Source: Bradyrhizobium sp. 190
GTDB lineage: Bacteria > Pseudomonadota > Alphaproteobacteria > Rhizobiales > Xanthobacteraceae
Assembly (NCBI RefSeq): GCF_023073415.1
Contig: NZ_JADPJL010000068.1
Span: 248,001 to 312,000, forward strand
Length of the DNA: 64,000 bases
Direction of reading: 5' to 3'
The notes below the pieces were generated by a model. That model had not been told where the DNA came from. It searched no databases and saw only the letters and a list, made by a program, of their open reading frames with translations. Made by a program: the position numbers and the translations under genes. Positions 24,592 to 33,993 of this stretch are shown piece after piece; within the stretch, counting starts at the first letter, position 1; every line of letters begins with the position of its first letter.

Positions 24592-26421
24592 CTACCGGCA
24601 GCTAAAGCTCGAAGCCTGCTTTGCATCTCCGTTGCCGCTCCACGTCGTCCGCAGCGGATAGACACAGACGGGATAGCTAACGCTATTGTCGCGCGAGGTC
24701 AGCAGGATTTCGCCGGGCACGGTGCCCTTCTCGACCCAGTCAACCAATGCCGTGAAGAACTGATCCTGCTCGCGCGTCGGCGTCTGGTTGGCATTACCTG
24801 GCAATTTCGGCAGCGGCACGTTGTCGTTCTTGCCTCCGACGGTATAGGCCCGGCCTTGCGAGGAGTGCGCCGAACCCGGCAGGAGATACATCCGCATGAA
24901 CTTCTGCACCTCGGCATGCCCGCCCATCGTCGCCACCACGCGTTCGTGATAATTGATGTTGCCAGCAGGCGGGATCGCATCGTCGACTAGGCCTGTGTGA
25001 ACGATGACCTTGCGGCCGAGATCGCGCAGCTTCGCAAGGTCCGCCTTGTCCGTGATGAGGTCGCTGAACAGCGTCGGCTGCAATGCGACGCCCTTGTTCA
25101 CGGCGTCGGCGAGGCCGGCGTAATCCAGCTCAAGCCATTTGTTGCGTACATTCGTCGAACCGTTTGTGATCGGTTCGCCTGACGCCGTGCTGGCGTCGGG
25201 GGCGTAGCTGATATCCTGCAGCGCCAAGGCAACGCCGTAGGAGGACGCACTGGTGATCAGATTCCCGATGGCGGTGCTCTTGGTGAACGTCCACCAGAGC
25301 TGGTTCTTGCCGAGAGATTTACCGGAACGCGCTTCCGCGCCCTGCGTGGCATCGAAACTTCCGTCGCTGGTGGCGCCGTACCAGATCCTGTTCAGCGCGT
25401 TGGCCTCCTTCAGGCTCATGCAGGTCGCAGCATCGGCATTATTTCCGGTGACACCCTCGCCGGCCTCTCCCGCGCACAGCATGTCGGCGTCGCGTGCGGG
25501 ATTGTAGTCACAGGCAAAGGGATCGAGCAGGAAGCCGAGGCCCGCCTTGTCGCAGGCGGCAACCGCGCGCTTGTTGGCGGCGGCGACCTTGACGGCAAAG
25601 GCCGTGGCCTTCGGCTTGTCCGCCGAGGTGAAACCGAGTTCGGTCTTCATCACGATCTGGGGATAGAGTCCCGCCGTTCCGAATTTCGCGATGCTTAACG
25701 CCGGCTGCGCGATCATGTAGCCGTCGTAAAGGTCAGGGTATTCCTGCACGAGCTTCATGCCTTGGCGGCCGCCCTGCGAATGGCCGTCATAGTAGGTATA
25801 TTTCGGCGCCTTGCCGTAATAGAGGTTGACCAGCGCCTTGGTCTTGACCGCCTGCTCCACCATCGCTCGCACGGAGAAATCACGAAGCGATTCCACGTTG
25901 ACCTTGCCATTGGATAGAAACGCGAACGAGCCATCCTGATACCAGGGCTGCCCCGCATCCGTCGTACCCGACGCGTAGCCGATATTGGCGTTGATGATCG
26001 CCGGCACTTTGCTGCCGATCTTGTCCGCATAGCGATGACCGCCGCCGACCCATCCGCCGCCGCCATAGTTGCGGATGCGCTCGTTCCAGTTGGCCTGCGT
26101 CGGCAGCCAGACCTCGATGCCGATACCTTCCGAATAGGAGCGCGCGTTCTTGTCCTTTTCCGCCGTGGCGCCGGGGCCGACCAGCAATTTCACTAGGCAA
26201 AGGTCGGCTGCCGCCGTGATGGGCTGCTGCGCATCGATCGCCTTCAGCTCCTCGCCCTTCTTCACCAGCCGGACTGCGATCACCTTTGTGTCGGCGTCGG
26301 GATGAAAGGCTGTCTTGATGCCGTCATCGCAGGGAATCGAATCGGCCAACGCCGGCGTCAGATGGCAGCAGGCGGCCAACAGCAGCGCCGCGGAGATATT
26401 CGTTCCTCGCGTGATCGACAT
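24592..26421 (-). CDS. Secreted tannase / feruloyl-esterase family hydrolase
   Basis: The 609-residue precursor has a signal peptide (about 1-26, ending TPALA). The tannase-family alpha/beta hydrolase shows the nucleophile elbow YYDGHSQGGRQGM (catalytic Ser), GYASGTTDAG and the acid/His region IVHTGLVDDAIPP, then PGSAHSSQG. Many Cys residues are present (for example CDYNPARDADMLC and the final CVYP and SCR), as expected for disulfides in this family. Members hydrolyse galloyl, feruloyl or caffeoyl esters, including quinate esters. It follows quiC by 36 bp on the same strand. Release of hydroxycinnamate or gallate from quinate/shikimate esters is a reasonable inference. Confidence 0.9.
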   Translation of the reverse strand: MSITRGTNISAALLLAACCHLTPALADSIPCDDGIKTAFHPDADTKVIAVRLVKKGEELKAIDAQQPITAAADLCLVKLLVGPGATAEKDKNARSYSEGIGIEVWLPTQANWNERIRNYGGGGWVGGGHRYADKIGSKVPAIINANIGYASGTTDAGQPWYQDGSFAFLSNGKVNVESLRDFSVRAMVEQAVKTKALVNLYYGKAPKYTYYDGHSQGGRQGMKLVQEYPDLYDGYMIAQPALSIAKFGTAGLYPQIVMKTELGFTSADKPKATAFAVKVAAANKRAVAACDKAGLGFLLDPFACDYNPARDADMLCAGEAGEGVTGNNADAATCMSLKEANALNRIWYGATSDGSFDATQGAEARSGKSLGKNQLWWTFTKSTAIGNLITSASSYGVALALQDISYAPDASTASGEPITNGSTNVRNKWLELDYAGLADAVNKGVALQPTLFSDLITDKADLAKLRDLGRKVIVHTGLVDDAIPPAGNINYHERVVATMGGHAEVQKFMRMYLLPGSAHSSQGRAYTVGGKNDNVPLPKLPGNANQTPTREQDQFFTALVDWVEKGTVPGEILLTSRDNSVSYPVCVYPLRTTWSGNGDAKQASSFSCR

Positions 26422-26457
26422 CGTTTCACTTCCCTTTTGGTTTTCTTGTTGTGCAAG

Positions 26458-28329
26458 TCACGCCTTGGGCATGGTCAGCGGCCGCGATTCCCGGGTTTGG
26501 GCCGCGAGCCTGATCGCGGCGTTGGCGGCGCCGAAGCCGTGATAGTCACGCCGCTCGACGATCTCGAAGAAGAATCGCTCGTCGAAGGCGCGGGTGTAGA
26601 CCTGGAAGAATTCGCCGTCGCCTTCGCGGTCATAGAGAATCTGGTTGTGGCGAAGCGCGGCCATCATGTCGGGGTCGAGGCCATATTTGGCTTCGATGTC
26701 GTCGTAGTAATTGTCGGGAATCCTGAGGAAGTCCGCGCCGCGCGCGCGCATGTCTGCGACTGCGGCGAAGATGTCGCGGCAGGAGAACGCGACGTGCTGC
26801 ACGCCGGAGCCGAAGAATTCGTGGATGAAGCGGGCCGACAGCGTGCGCGTCGCCGACGAACCGTTGAGCACCACACGCAGGTTTTCGCTACCGTTGATCA
26901 ACGCCTGGCTCTGCACGAGGCCAACGGGGTCCGCGATCTCCATCTGCGGCAGGCGCTCCAGATCGAGAATGCCGGTGTAGAACAACAGCCACGATAGCAT
27001 CTCGTCATAGGGCATCGACTGCGAGATATGGTCGACCGCATCGAGTTGGTCGCCGGCCGCATCGCTGCGCAGCGCCTCGAAATCGAGGTCCCAGTTCTTG
27101 CCGGCCTCTTCCAGGAAATACAGCAGGCTGCCACCGACGCCGCGGATCGCCGGAATCTCGAGTTCGCCCGGCCCGACCGGCTGGTAGAAGGTCCGCGCCT
27201 TCAGCGCTTCCGCGCGCGCCATGGTCCTGGCGGCATCGTCAACATCAATGGCGATGGCGCAGACGCCGGGACCATGCGCGACAAAGTGCGAATGCGCGAA
27301 GCCATCAGGCTCGCAATTGATCACGAGATCGATATGGCCCTGCGACCAGCGTTCGACGTCCTTGCTGCGATGCGCGCCGGTCTTGCGAAAACCGAGCTGA
27401 CCGAACAGCGCGGCGAGGCTGTTGGCTTTTTCTTCACTGACGGCGAACTCGATGAAGCCGACGCCGCGGCTCTTCGCCTTCGGCTGCAGCGGCATCGCCG
27501 GAGCGCCCGCCGCGGCGCCGCGGACGTCATCCTCGAGCAGGATGAGGGAGCGCAGCCCATCGGTCGCGGTGCGGACCGCGGAGCCGGCGCGAAACTGGTC
27601 GTTGAATATCTCGAGCGACAAAGGCCCGGCATAGCCGGTGGCGAGCACGGCTTCCACGAAAGCCGAGACCGGCAGGTCGCCCTGACCCGGGAAGCAGCGG
27701 AAGTGCCGGCTCCAGGACAGCACGTCGAGGCCGAGTTTCGGTGCATCGGCCAGTTGCACCAGAAAGATCTTGTCGGCCGGGATCGATTGGATCGGCATCG
27801 TCGGAAACGACGGCGCCAGCGCGTGAAAACTGTCGAGGATGATTCCGATCGATTTGTGGTCGGCGCGCCGCACGATCTCCCAGGCGTCGCGATAATCGTT
27901 GACGTGCCGCCCCCAGGCGAGCGCCTCATAGCCGACGCGCAAGCCCCGCGCGGCAGCGCGTTCGCCCAGTTCGCGGAAATCGGCGGCCGCACGGTCGATG
28001 CCGCCGAGCGACGCCGGAGAAATACTGCTGCAGATCAGCATCAGATCGGTCTGCAACTCCTGCATCAGGTCGAACTTGCGCTCGGCGCGCGCAAAGGTAC
28101 GGGTGCGCTGCGGCTCCGGCATGCCTTCGAAATCGCGGAATGGCTGGAAGGCGCAGATCGAAAGCCCGAGATCCCGGCACATCTGGCCGACGTCGCGCGG
28201 GCTGCCGCTGAACGACAGCAGATCGTTCTCGAAGATCTCGACGGCATCGAAGCCGGCGGCGGCGATGGCGCGGAGCTTTTCGTCAAGCGCGCCGCTGAGC
28301 GACACCGTGGCGATCGAGCGCTTGTTCAT
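26458..28329 (-). CDS. quiC: Two-domain 3-dehydroshikimate dehydratase (isomerase-like + HPPD-like)
   Basis: QuiC converts 3-dehydroshikimate to protocatechuate. In the 623-residue protein, residues 1-285 form a sugar-isomerase-like TIM barrel with metal ligands in GYEALAWG, ILDSFHALA, QLADAP and LEIFND. Residues 295-610 form a 4-hydroxyphenylpyruvate-dioxygenase-like vicinal-oxygen-chelate domain (VGFIEFAVSEEKA, VDHISQSMP, GVQHVAFSCRDIFA, FFEIVERRDYHGFG). The fusion matches the QuiC1 type of Pseudomonas and rhizobia. In these the first domain carries the dehydratase activity. Its ATG overlaps the livF stop (ATGA). It connects the importer and dehydrogenase genes with pcaHG. Confidence 0.93.
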   Translation of the reverse strand: MNKRSIATVSLSGALDEKLRAIAAAGFDAVEIFENDLLSFSGSPRDVGQMCRDLGLSICAFQPFRDFEGMPEPQRTRTFARAERKFDLMQELQTDLMLICSSISPASLGGIDRAAADFRELGERAAARGLRVGYEALAWGRHVNDYRDAWEIVRRADHKSIGIILDSFHALAPSFPTMPIQSIPADKIFLVQLADAPKLGLDVLSWSRHFRCFPGQGDLPVSAFVEAVLATGYAGPLSLEIFNDQFRAGSAVRTATDGLRSLILLEDDVRGAAAGAPAMPLQPKAKSRGVGFIEFAVSEEKANSLAALFGQLGFRKTGAHRSKDVERWSQGHIDLVINCEPDGFAHSHFVAHGPGVCAIAIDVDDAARTMARAEALKARTFYQPVGPGELEIPAIRGVGGSLLYFLEEAGKNWDLDFEALRSDAAGDQLDAVDHISQSMPYDEMLSWLLFYTGILDLERLPQMEIADPVGLVQSQALINGSENLRVVLNGSSATRTLSARFIHEFFGSGVQHVAFSCRDIFAAVADMRARGADFLRIPDNYYDDIEAKYGLDPDMMAALRHNQILYDREGDGEFFQVYTRAFDERFFFEIVERRDYHGFGAANAAIRLAAQTRESRPLTMPKA

Positions 28330-29066
28330 GCGGCCGTCTCCGTCATGGCGCCGCCCAGGAACAATTGCCCGATGCGGGGATCGTTCAGCACGCGCTGCGC
28401 GGTGTCGACGAGCCGGGTCTGGCCGAGCTCGAGCACGATACCGTAATCGGAAATCTCGAGCGCCGAGCGCGCGTTTTGTTCGATCATCAGGATCGACACG
28501 CCGCGGTCGCGCAAATCTTTCAGAATGTTGAAGGTCTGCGCCACCATCAGCGGCGAGAGCCCGATCGACGGCTCGTCGATCAGCACCAGTTGCGGATTGA
28601 GCAGGAGCCCGCGGGCGACTTCGAGCTGCTTCTGCTCGCCGCCCGACAATGTGGACGCCTGCTGGGTCGCCTTCTTGCGCAGCACCGGGAACTTGTCGAG
28701 CGCCGCCTCTATTCTCGCGGGCAGGTCGGTGATGTCGCGCCCCGCGACGACGGCGCCGAGCTGGATGTTGTCGCGCACGGACAATTCGGGGAAAATATTG
28801 CGTCCCTGCGGCACGTAGCAGATGCCTGATGTCAGCAATTCGCGCGGGCTCTGCCCGGTGACGTCGCGCCCTTTGAACACGATCCTGCCTTCGCGGAGCT
28901 TCAACAGGCCGAAGATCGCCTTGAACACGGTGGATTTGCCCGCGCCGTTCGGGCCGATCACGGTGGTGATGGAGCCTGCCGGCACCGAAAAACTGGTGCC
29001 GTTGAGGATCGTCATCTTGCCGTAGCCGCCGACGAGGCCTTGAACATCCAGGATGGTATCACTCAT
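28326..29066 (-). CDS. livF: Branched-chain-type ABC transporter ATPase (LivF)
   Basis: The 246-residue ATPase has Walker A GPNGAGKST, the signature LSGGEQKQLEVARGL and Walker B LVLIDEPSIGL. It is the shorter LivF-type subunit of hydrophobic amino acid uptake (HAAT) importers. The ATG at 29066 lies just inside the livG 3' end. A longer reading to 29183 is unsupported. It is the fourth gene of the import operon and overlaps quiC. The substrate is probably a hydroaromatic or aromatic acid, given the neighbours. Confidence 0.93.
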   Translation of the reverse strand: MSDTILDVQGLVGGYGKMTILNGTSFSVPAGSITTVIGPNGAGKSTVFKAIFGLLKLREGRIVFKGRDVTGQSPRELLTSGICYVPQGRNIFPELSVRDNIQLGAVVAGRDITDLPARIEAALDKFPVLRKKATQQASTLSGGEQKQLEVARGLLLNPQLVLIDEPSIGLSPLMVAQTFNILKDLRDRGVSILMIEQNARSALEISDYGIVLELGQTRLVDTAQRVLNDPRIGQLFLGGAMTETAA

Positions 29067-29821
29067 GGATCGATCCCGCAGTGGCCGAGATAGGCTTCGA
29101 TGACGGCGGGATTGGCGCGCACTTCGGCCGGCGTGCCCATCGCCAGCAGCTTGCCTTCCGCCATCACCATGACGCGCGTGCACAGCGACATCACGAATTC
29201 CATGTTGTGCTCGATGACGACGAAGGTGGCGCGCTTCTCGCGGTTGATCGCCGCCAGCCGCTCCTTGAGATCGCCGAGCATGGTGAGGTTGACGCCGCCG
29301 GCCGGTTCATCAAGTAGCACCAGCCGCGGACCGCCCATGAACGCCATAGCAGCGTCAAGCAGCTTCTGCTGGCCGTAAGATAGGCCACCCGCGGCTTCGG
29401 TGGCGAGATGGTCGAGCTTGAAGAAGCCGATCATCTGGTCGGCTGCCGCGGATAGTCCGGCGTCGGAAGGACCGAACAACCGCGACATCATGTTGCCCTG
29501 ATGTTCCTGCCCGGCGAGGATGAGATTTTCCCGCACCGACAGTTTCGGAAACACCTGCAGAAGCTGGAAGGTGCGGCTGACACCGAGGCGATTCAATTCG
29601 GACGGCCGCAATCCGGTGACGATCTTGCCGTCGACCTTGACCTCACCATCGGTTGGCGTGAGCTGGCCGAGGATGCAGTTGAACAGCGTGGACTTGCCGC
29701 AGCCGTTCGGGCCGATCAGGCCAAGGATCTCACCCTCCTGCACATCGAAGCTGACGCCGTCGACGGCCTTGATGCCGCCAAAGCTCTTTTTGACATTGGT
29801 GACTTCGAGAACCGCGGTCAT
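29063..29821 (-). CDS. livG: Branched-chain-type ABC transporter ATPase (LivG)
   Basis: The 252-residue ATPase has Walker A GPNGCGKST and Walker B RLVLLDEPAGGVN. The signature region reads GGLSYGQQKLLDAAMAF, a usual LivG variant (LSYGQQ). The C-terminal EVRANPAVIEAYLG is diagnostic of LivG. The start ATG at 29821 overlaps the livM stop by four bases. It pairs with LivF to energise import through LivH and LivM. Confidence 0.93.
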   Translation of the reverse strand: MTAVLEVTNVKKSFGGIKAVDGVSFDVQEGEILGLIGPNGCGKSTLFNCILGQLTPTDGEVKVDGKIVTGLRPSELNRLGVSRTFQLLQVFPKLSVRENLILAGQEHQGNMMSRLFGPSDAGLSAAADQMIGFFKLDHLATEAAGGLSYGQQKLLDAAMAFMGGPRLVLLDEPAGGVNLTMLGDLKERLAAINREKRATFVVIEHNMEFVMSLCTRVMVMAEGKLLAMGTPAEVRANPAVIEAYLGHCGIDP

Positions 29822-30819
29822 GGCGCGGTCTCCAGCCGGGATTTGGCGACCGCGCGGAGCGCCGACGCTGCTTTGGTGCGGCGCTCGGCCAGATAGCGAT
29901 CGAGGATGCCGAGGATGCCGGTCGGCGAATAGATCAAGAGCAGCATCACGGCCACCGCGTAGAGCATCAGATAATAACCCTGCGTGAAGCGCAGCCATTC
30001 CGGTAGCAGCACCGCGATCATCGCGCCGAGGAACGGCCCGAAGAAGAATCCGGAGCCGCCGACGATGACCATCATCAGCAGATCGAGCGAGAGCGAGAGG
30101 TTGAAGGGAACCGGGTCGATATATTGCGTCAGTGGGGCATAGAGCGTGCCGGCGACACCGCCGAGCGCCGATCCGATCGCGAACGCCATCAGTGTATAAC
30201 GCCGGGTGTCGATGCCGAGCGACAGTGCCCTAACCGGATTTTCGCGCAGCGCCACAAAGGCGCGGCCCCAGGGTGAGCGGATCAGCCACCACATCGCCAG
30301 CGAGACGAGCGCAAGTGAGCCGAGGCAGAAATAATAGAACGGCAGCGGCCGGTTGGTGGCGAAGCCCATAACATTGGGCCGCGGAATGTTTGAGATGCCG
30401 TAGATGCCCTTGGTGAGCCAGTCCTCATTGCGGAACACCAGAAACGCCAGCGTCGAGAACGCCAGCGTCACGAAGGCAAGGTAATGATGCTGCACGCGCA
30501 GCGCGGGATAACCGAGGATCCAGCCGATCGCGAAGCACAGCACGATCGCCACGCCCAGCGCCGCAATCAGCGGCATGCCGCCCTGGGTGGTCATGATCGC
30601 CGCCGCATAGGCGCCGATGCCGACGAACGCGCCCTGCGCCAGCGAGACCTGGCCGGCATATCCGAGCGTGAGGTTGAGTCCCATCGCGGCGATCGTCATC
30701 ACCGCCCACTGGCTCAGGATGTAGAGGCCATAGCGGTTGAAGTTCATCGGCACGATGATCAAGGCCGCGATGACGGCGATGCCGAGCGCGATGCGCAGAT
30801 ATTTCCCAGTGGCGGTCAT
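29818..30819 (-). CDS. livM: Branched-chain-type ABC transporter permease (LivM)
   Basis: The 333-residue permease has about nine membrane helices. It carries the LivM hallmarks LGYAGQVSLAQGAFVGIGAY and the coupling region VALRENPVRALSLGIDTRRY. The C-terminal tail is short and charged. Its start overlaps the livH stop by four bases, so the transporter genes are tightly coupled. It forms the translocation channel together with LivH. Confidence 0.93.
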   Translation of the reverse strand: MTATGKYLRIALGIAVIAALIIVPMNFNRYGLYILSQWAVMTIAAMGLNLTLGYAGQVSLAQGAFVGIGAYAAAIMTTQGGMPLIAALGVAIVLCFAIGWILGYPALRVQHHYLAFVTLAFSTLAFLVFRNEDWLTKGIYGISNIPRPNVMGFATNRPLPFYYFCLGSLALVSLAMWWLIRSPWGRAFVALRENPVRALSLGIDTRRYTLMAFAIGSALGGVAGTLYAPLTQYIDPVPFNLSLSLDLLMMVIVGGSGFFFGPFLGAMIAVLLPEWLRFTQGYYLMLYAVAVMLLLIYSPTGILGILDRYLAERRTKAASALRAVAKSRLETAP

Positions 30820-31691
30820 ACTGTGCGCTCCTCGGGCCGGCCGAGCAGGCCCTGCGGACGGAACAGGATGATGACGATCAGGAGGATCAACGGCACGGCG
30901 GCACGGTATTGCGTCGACACATAGGCGGCGGCCAGATTGTCCACCACGCCGATCAACAGCCCGCCGGCGATGGCGCCGCGCACCTGGTTAAAGCCGCCAA
31001 CGATCGCCGCGATGAACGCCGCCTGCCCCAGCACCTCGCCGGAGGAGAATTTCGCCAGATAGATCGGCGTGATCAGCAGCGAAGCCAGCGCCACCAGAAA
31101 CGCGTTTATCAGGAACGTCATCAGGATCATGCGTTCAACCGGCACGCCGATGATACGGGCGACCGTCGGATTCTGCGCGGTCGCCTGCATCTGGTGGCCG
31201 ATCGAGGTACGGTTCAGGAGCATGGTCAATCCGATCACCACCGCGATCGCGAGCGCGAGCACACCGAGGCTCTGCAGGGAAACCACCGTGCCGAGGATCG
31301 AGACGTCACCGGCCGGCACGATGGAGGGGAACGGCGAGGCTTCGGCGCTGAAGAACTGCTTCACCGCCTCTTTCATGCCGATCGCCAGCGCCATGGTCGC
31401 GATCGCCAGCGGCAGCACGCCGTGCCGCAGCATCGGGTCGACCAGCAGCAGCTTGAAGCCGAGCCCCAGCAGCAGCAGCGACAGCAGGATGCCGAGAATG
31501 ATCGCGAGCCAGAACGGCGCGCCCGCGTGCATCACCGCCAGCATCAGGAACGCCGGCAGCATCACGAATTCGCCCTGCGCGAAATTGATGGTTTGCGACG
31601 TCTGCCACAGCAGCGTGAACCCGACCGCGACGAGGGCATAGATCGCCCCGGTCGCAAGGCCTGCCACGAGCAGATCGAGCAGATTGGACAT
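30816..31691 (-). CDS. livH: Branched-chain-type ABC transporter permease (LivH)
   Basis: The 291-residue permease begins MSNLLDLLVAGLATGAIYAL and contains TINFAQGEFVMLPAFL and MQATAQNPTVARIIGVPVER, the standard LivH landmarks. About eight membrane helices are predicted. GGGGAGG three to four bases before ATG 31691 makes this the start rather than the longer frame from 31712. It lies 94 bp downstream of the solute-binding protein gene. Confidence 0.93.
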   Translation of the reverse strand: MSNLLDLLVAGLATGAIYALVAVGFTLLWQTSQTINFAQGEFVMLPAFLMLAVMHAGAPFWLAIILGILLSLLLLGLGFKLLLVDPMLRHGVLPLAIATMALAIGMKEAVKQFFSAEASPFPSIVPAGDVSILGTVVSLQSLGVLALAIAVVIGLTMLLNRTSIGHQMQATAQNPTVARIIGVPVERMILMTFLINAFLVALASLLITPIYLAKFSSGEVLGQAAFIAAIVGGFNQVRGAIAGGLLIGVVDNLAAAYVSTQYRAAVPLILLIVIILFRPQGLLGRPEERTV

Positions 31692-31785
31692 GCTCCTCCC
31701 CTCACCCGTCACATGCGGACGGCGTCAAATGATTTCACCATGCTGATCTCGGGGGCGTACGTTCAAGCGCACGCCCCGTCGCGGC

Positions 31786-32922
31786 TCAGTTCAGTTTCGG
31801 CAGCACCTGCTTGACGACCTGCTTGCCGTCGACGATCTCGACCAGGAAGCCCTGGCGATCGATGTCACCCTTCTCGTCGAAAGTCACATCCATCAGGATG
31901 CCGGGCTCGCTCGCAGCCTTGATGGTGAGGCCGTGAAGATTGTCGGCGAACGCCTTGGCGTCGACCTTGCCCATCTTCTCGGTGGTGGCCTTGATCATAT
32001 AGATCGCGAGATAGCCCTTCAGCCCGTTATGATCGGGGACGTAGTTGTACTTCTTGAGGAACTTTTCGCGGAACGCCTTGACCAGATCGACCGGTGCATC
32101 GGTGGTGAGGCCGACATGGCCGCGCGCGCCGTTGGCGGCATCGCCGGCGAGTTCGACGACTTTCTGGCCGACGAGCGTGGTCTCGCCCATCAGCGGCACT
32201 GATATCGACTGACGCTTCAGCTCCTTCAGCATGCGCGCGCTCTCTTCCTCGTTGAGATAGATGAAGACGGCATCGGGAGATGCGGCCTTGATCTTGCTGA
32301 CGTCAGCGGCGAAATCGGCCTGGCCGGCTTCGGTCGAGATGTCGGCGGCGACCTTGATATTGTGCTTGGCGAATTCCTTTGTGATGACGTCGCGCCCCCC
32401 CTTGCCGAAGTCGTTATTGACCCAGACGATCGCGACCGATTTCGCCTTCAGCTCGTCGTTGATGTATTTGGCGACCTTCGGCATCGAGGATTGCTGGCCG
32501 AACGAGGTGCGGAACAGAAACTTGTTGCCGCCCTGAGTCAGTTCAGCGGCCTCGCCGCCCATGATCTGCGCGATGCCGGCTTCGGCGGCGAGCGGCGAAG
32601 TGACCTTGACGGAGCCGGAGTAGCCGGGGCCGAGCAGGACGTAGGGTTCATTGTCGAGCGCCTTTTGCACCTGCGCACGCGCGACGCCGGGATTCGACTG
32701 CGAATCTGCATGCGTCACTTCGAGCTTGCGGCCAAGAACACCGCCCTTGGTGTTTATCTCCTCGATCGCAAGATCGATGCCGTTTTTCCAGTTGTTGCCG
32801 ACGGTGGCGCCGCCGCCGGACAGTTCGGCGACATTCGCGAGCTTGATCGGCGCTCCTTGCGCGAATGCGGCTGCGGCCGACACGGTGGCAAGCAGGAGCC
32901 CTGCGAAAATTCCAGATCTCAT
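31786..32922 (-). CDS. Periplasmic solute-binding protein of the Liv-type importer
   Basis: The precursor of about 378 residues has a signal peptide (cleavage after AAAAFA). The type I periplasmic fold follows, with IKLANVAELSGGGATVGNNW, AIEEINTKGGVLGRKLEV, LGPGYSGSVKVTSPLA and WVNNDFGKGG. AGAGGGG six bases before the second ATG (32922) makes that start likelier than the one at 32928. It sits between the dehydrogenase gene and livH. Position in a quinate/shikimate-protocatechuate cluster suggests it binds one of these acids rather than leucine. That is inference. Confidence 0.9.
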   Translation of the reverse strand: MRSGIFAGLLLATVSAAAAFAQGAPIKLANVAELSGGGATVGNNWKNGIDLAIEEINTKGGVLGRKLEVTHADSQSNPGVARAQVQKALDNEPYVLLGPGYSGSVKVTSPLAAEAGIAQIMGGEAAELTQGGNKFLFRTSFGQQSSMPKVAKYINDELKAKSVAIVWVNNDFGKGGRDVITKEFAKHNIKVAADISTEAGQADFAADVSKIKAASPDAVFIYLNEEESARMLKELKRQSISVPLMGETTLVGQKVVELAGDAANGARGHVGLTTDAPVDLVKAFREKFLKKYNYVPDHNGLKGYLAIYMIKATTEKMGKVDAKAFADNLHGLTIKAASEPGILMDVTFDEKGDIDRQGFLVEIVDGKQVVKQVLPKLN

Positions 32923-32972
32923 TTCCATCCCCTCTTCTCGTTACGACAAGCGGCCTTGTGACCGGCCGTGTT

Positions 32973-33863
32973 TTAAGCTGCGTTCACTTTATCGTAGCGC
33001 TTGGCCATCACGGCGTCGAATGCATTTCCCATCTCGACGGCCGATGGCTTCAGTCCCGTAAACAGTTCGAATGCGTCCGCGGCCTGATAGATCGCGAGCT
33101 CGCGCCCGGTCATCACCTCCGCGCCCTTTGCCTTTGCGGCGTTCAACAGCGGCGTCCATAGCGGCGTGTAGACCGCGTCGGCGACCCACACGCTCTTGTG
33201 CAGCAGAGCATCCGGAATGGGCGTGCCGCGGTTCGGTAACATGCCGACCGGCGAGCCGTTGACGGCCCCGGTGGCGCCGCTCATGGCGTCCTCGACGCTT
33301 CCGACCACGCTCGTCTTGCCACGCTTCCCGATCTGGCTGGCGAGTTGCGTAGCCTTGGCGCGGTCGGTGTCGAAGATCCTGATCTCGGCGACGCCGATTC
33401 CGGCCAGCGCGAAAGCAATCGCCTTGCCGACGCCGCCTGCGCCGATCACGGCAACCGTACTCTGCGCGGGGTCACGGACAAGCTCGGTGATTGCCCGGGC
33501 AAATCCTGTGGTGTCGGTGTTATGTCCGATCAGCCTGCCATCGCGGACCACGACGGTGTTGACCGCGCCGATCGCCTGCGCGCCCGGCGACAGTTCGTCG
33601 AGCAGGGAGACCACCGCTTCCTTGTAGGGAAAGGTGACGTTAACGCCGGCGAAGCCTAGACGGCGCACCCCGTCCAGCAGTAGCCGCAATTCTTCGGAGG
33701 CAGCGCCCGCGACTTCGATCAGCTGATAGTGGCAATGCGCGCCGAGCGCTTCGGCGGCCCGCTCATGCATCGCCGGCGACGCCGAATGCGCGATCGGCGC
33801 GCCGATCAGGCCGGTGAGAAAGCGGCGGTCGGCTGGAGCGAGCGGTCGGGCGGCAGGGCTCAT
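32973..33863 (-). CDS. aroE: Shikimate / quinate-shikimate dehydrogenase
   Basis: The 296-residue enzyme has the substrate domain start LIGAPIAHSASPAMHERAAE and the catalytic region GVNVTFPYKEAV, with the essential Lys. The cofactor fold is VAVIGAGGVGKAIAFAL, followed by the IFDTDRAKA region. The Asp in the loop after strand 2, instead of Arg/Ser-rich NRT, hints at NAD preference. This is the pattern of catabolic YdiB/QuiA-like rather than biosynthetic enzymes. It would oxidise shikimate or quinate to the 3-dehydro acids used by QuiC. Start ATG 33863 is chosen over a 34-residue basic extension. A LysR-type box lies about 120 bp upstream. Confidence 0.88.
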   Translation of the reverse strand: MSPAARPLAPADRRFLTGLIGAPIAHSASPAMHERAAEALGAHCHYQLIEVAGAASEELRLLLDGVRRLGFAGVNVTFPYKEAVVSLLDELSPGAQAIGAVNTVVVRDGRLIGHNTDTTGFARAITELVRDPAQSTVAVIGAGGVGKAIAFALAGIGVAEIRIFDTDRAKATQLASQIGKRGKTSVVGSVEDAMSGATGAVNGSPVGMLPNRGTPIPDALLHKSVWVADAVYTPLWTPLLNAAKAKGAEVMTGRELAIYQAADAFELFTGLKPSAVEMGNAFDAVMAKRYDKVNAA

Positions 33864-33978
33864 GATCTCGTCAGGGGTCCCAATGCGCGTTGGCGGCGGT
33901 CGGTTCGGGATACGCCCCGATCCGCCCAGACGATAGCGCTTTGCCGACCTAACACAATTACCCATTTATGCCAGATAG

Positions 33979-33993
33979 ATAACATCATGTTAT
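33979..33993. promoter_or_regulatory. LysR-type box upstream of the dehydrogenase-importer operon
   Basis: ATAAC-ATCAT-GTTAT is a perfect 5-bp inverted repeat and fits the T-N11-A rule for LysR regulators. It resembles the ATAAC-containing PcaQ site known from Sinorhizobium. It overlaps the stop codon of the lysR gene and lies 116 bp upstream of the dehydrogenase start. Confidence 0.6.
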
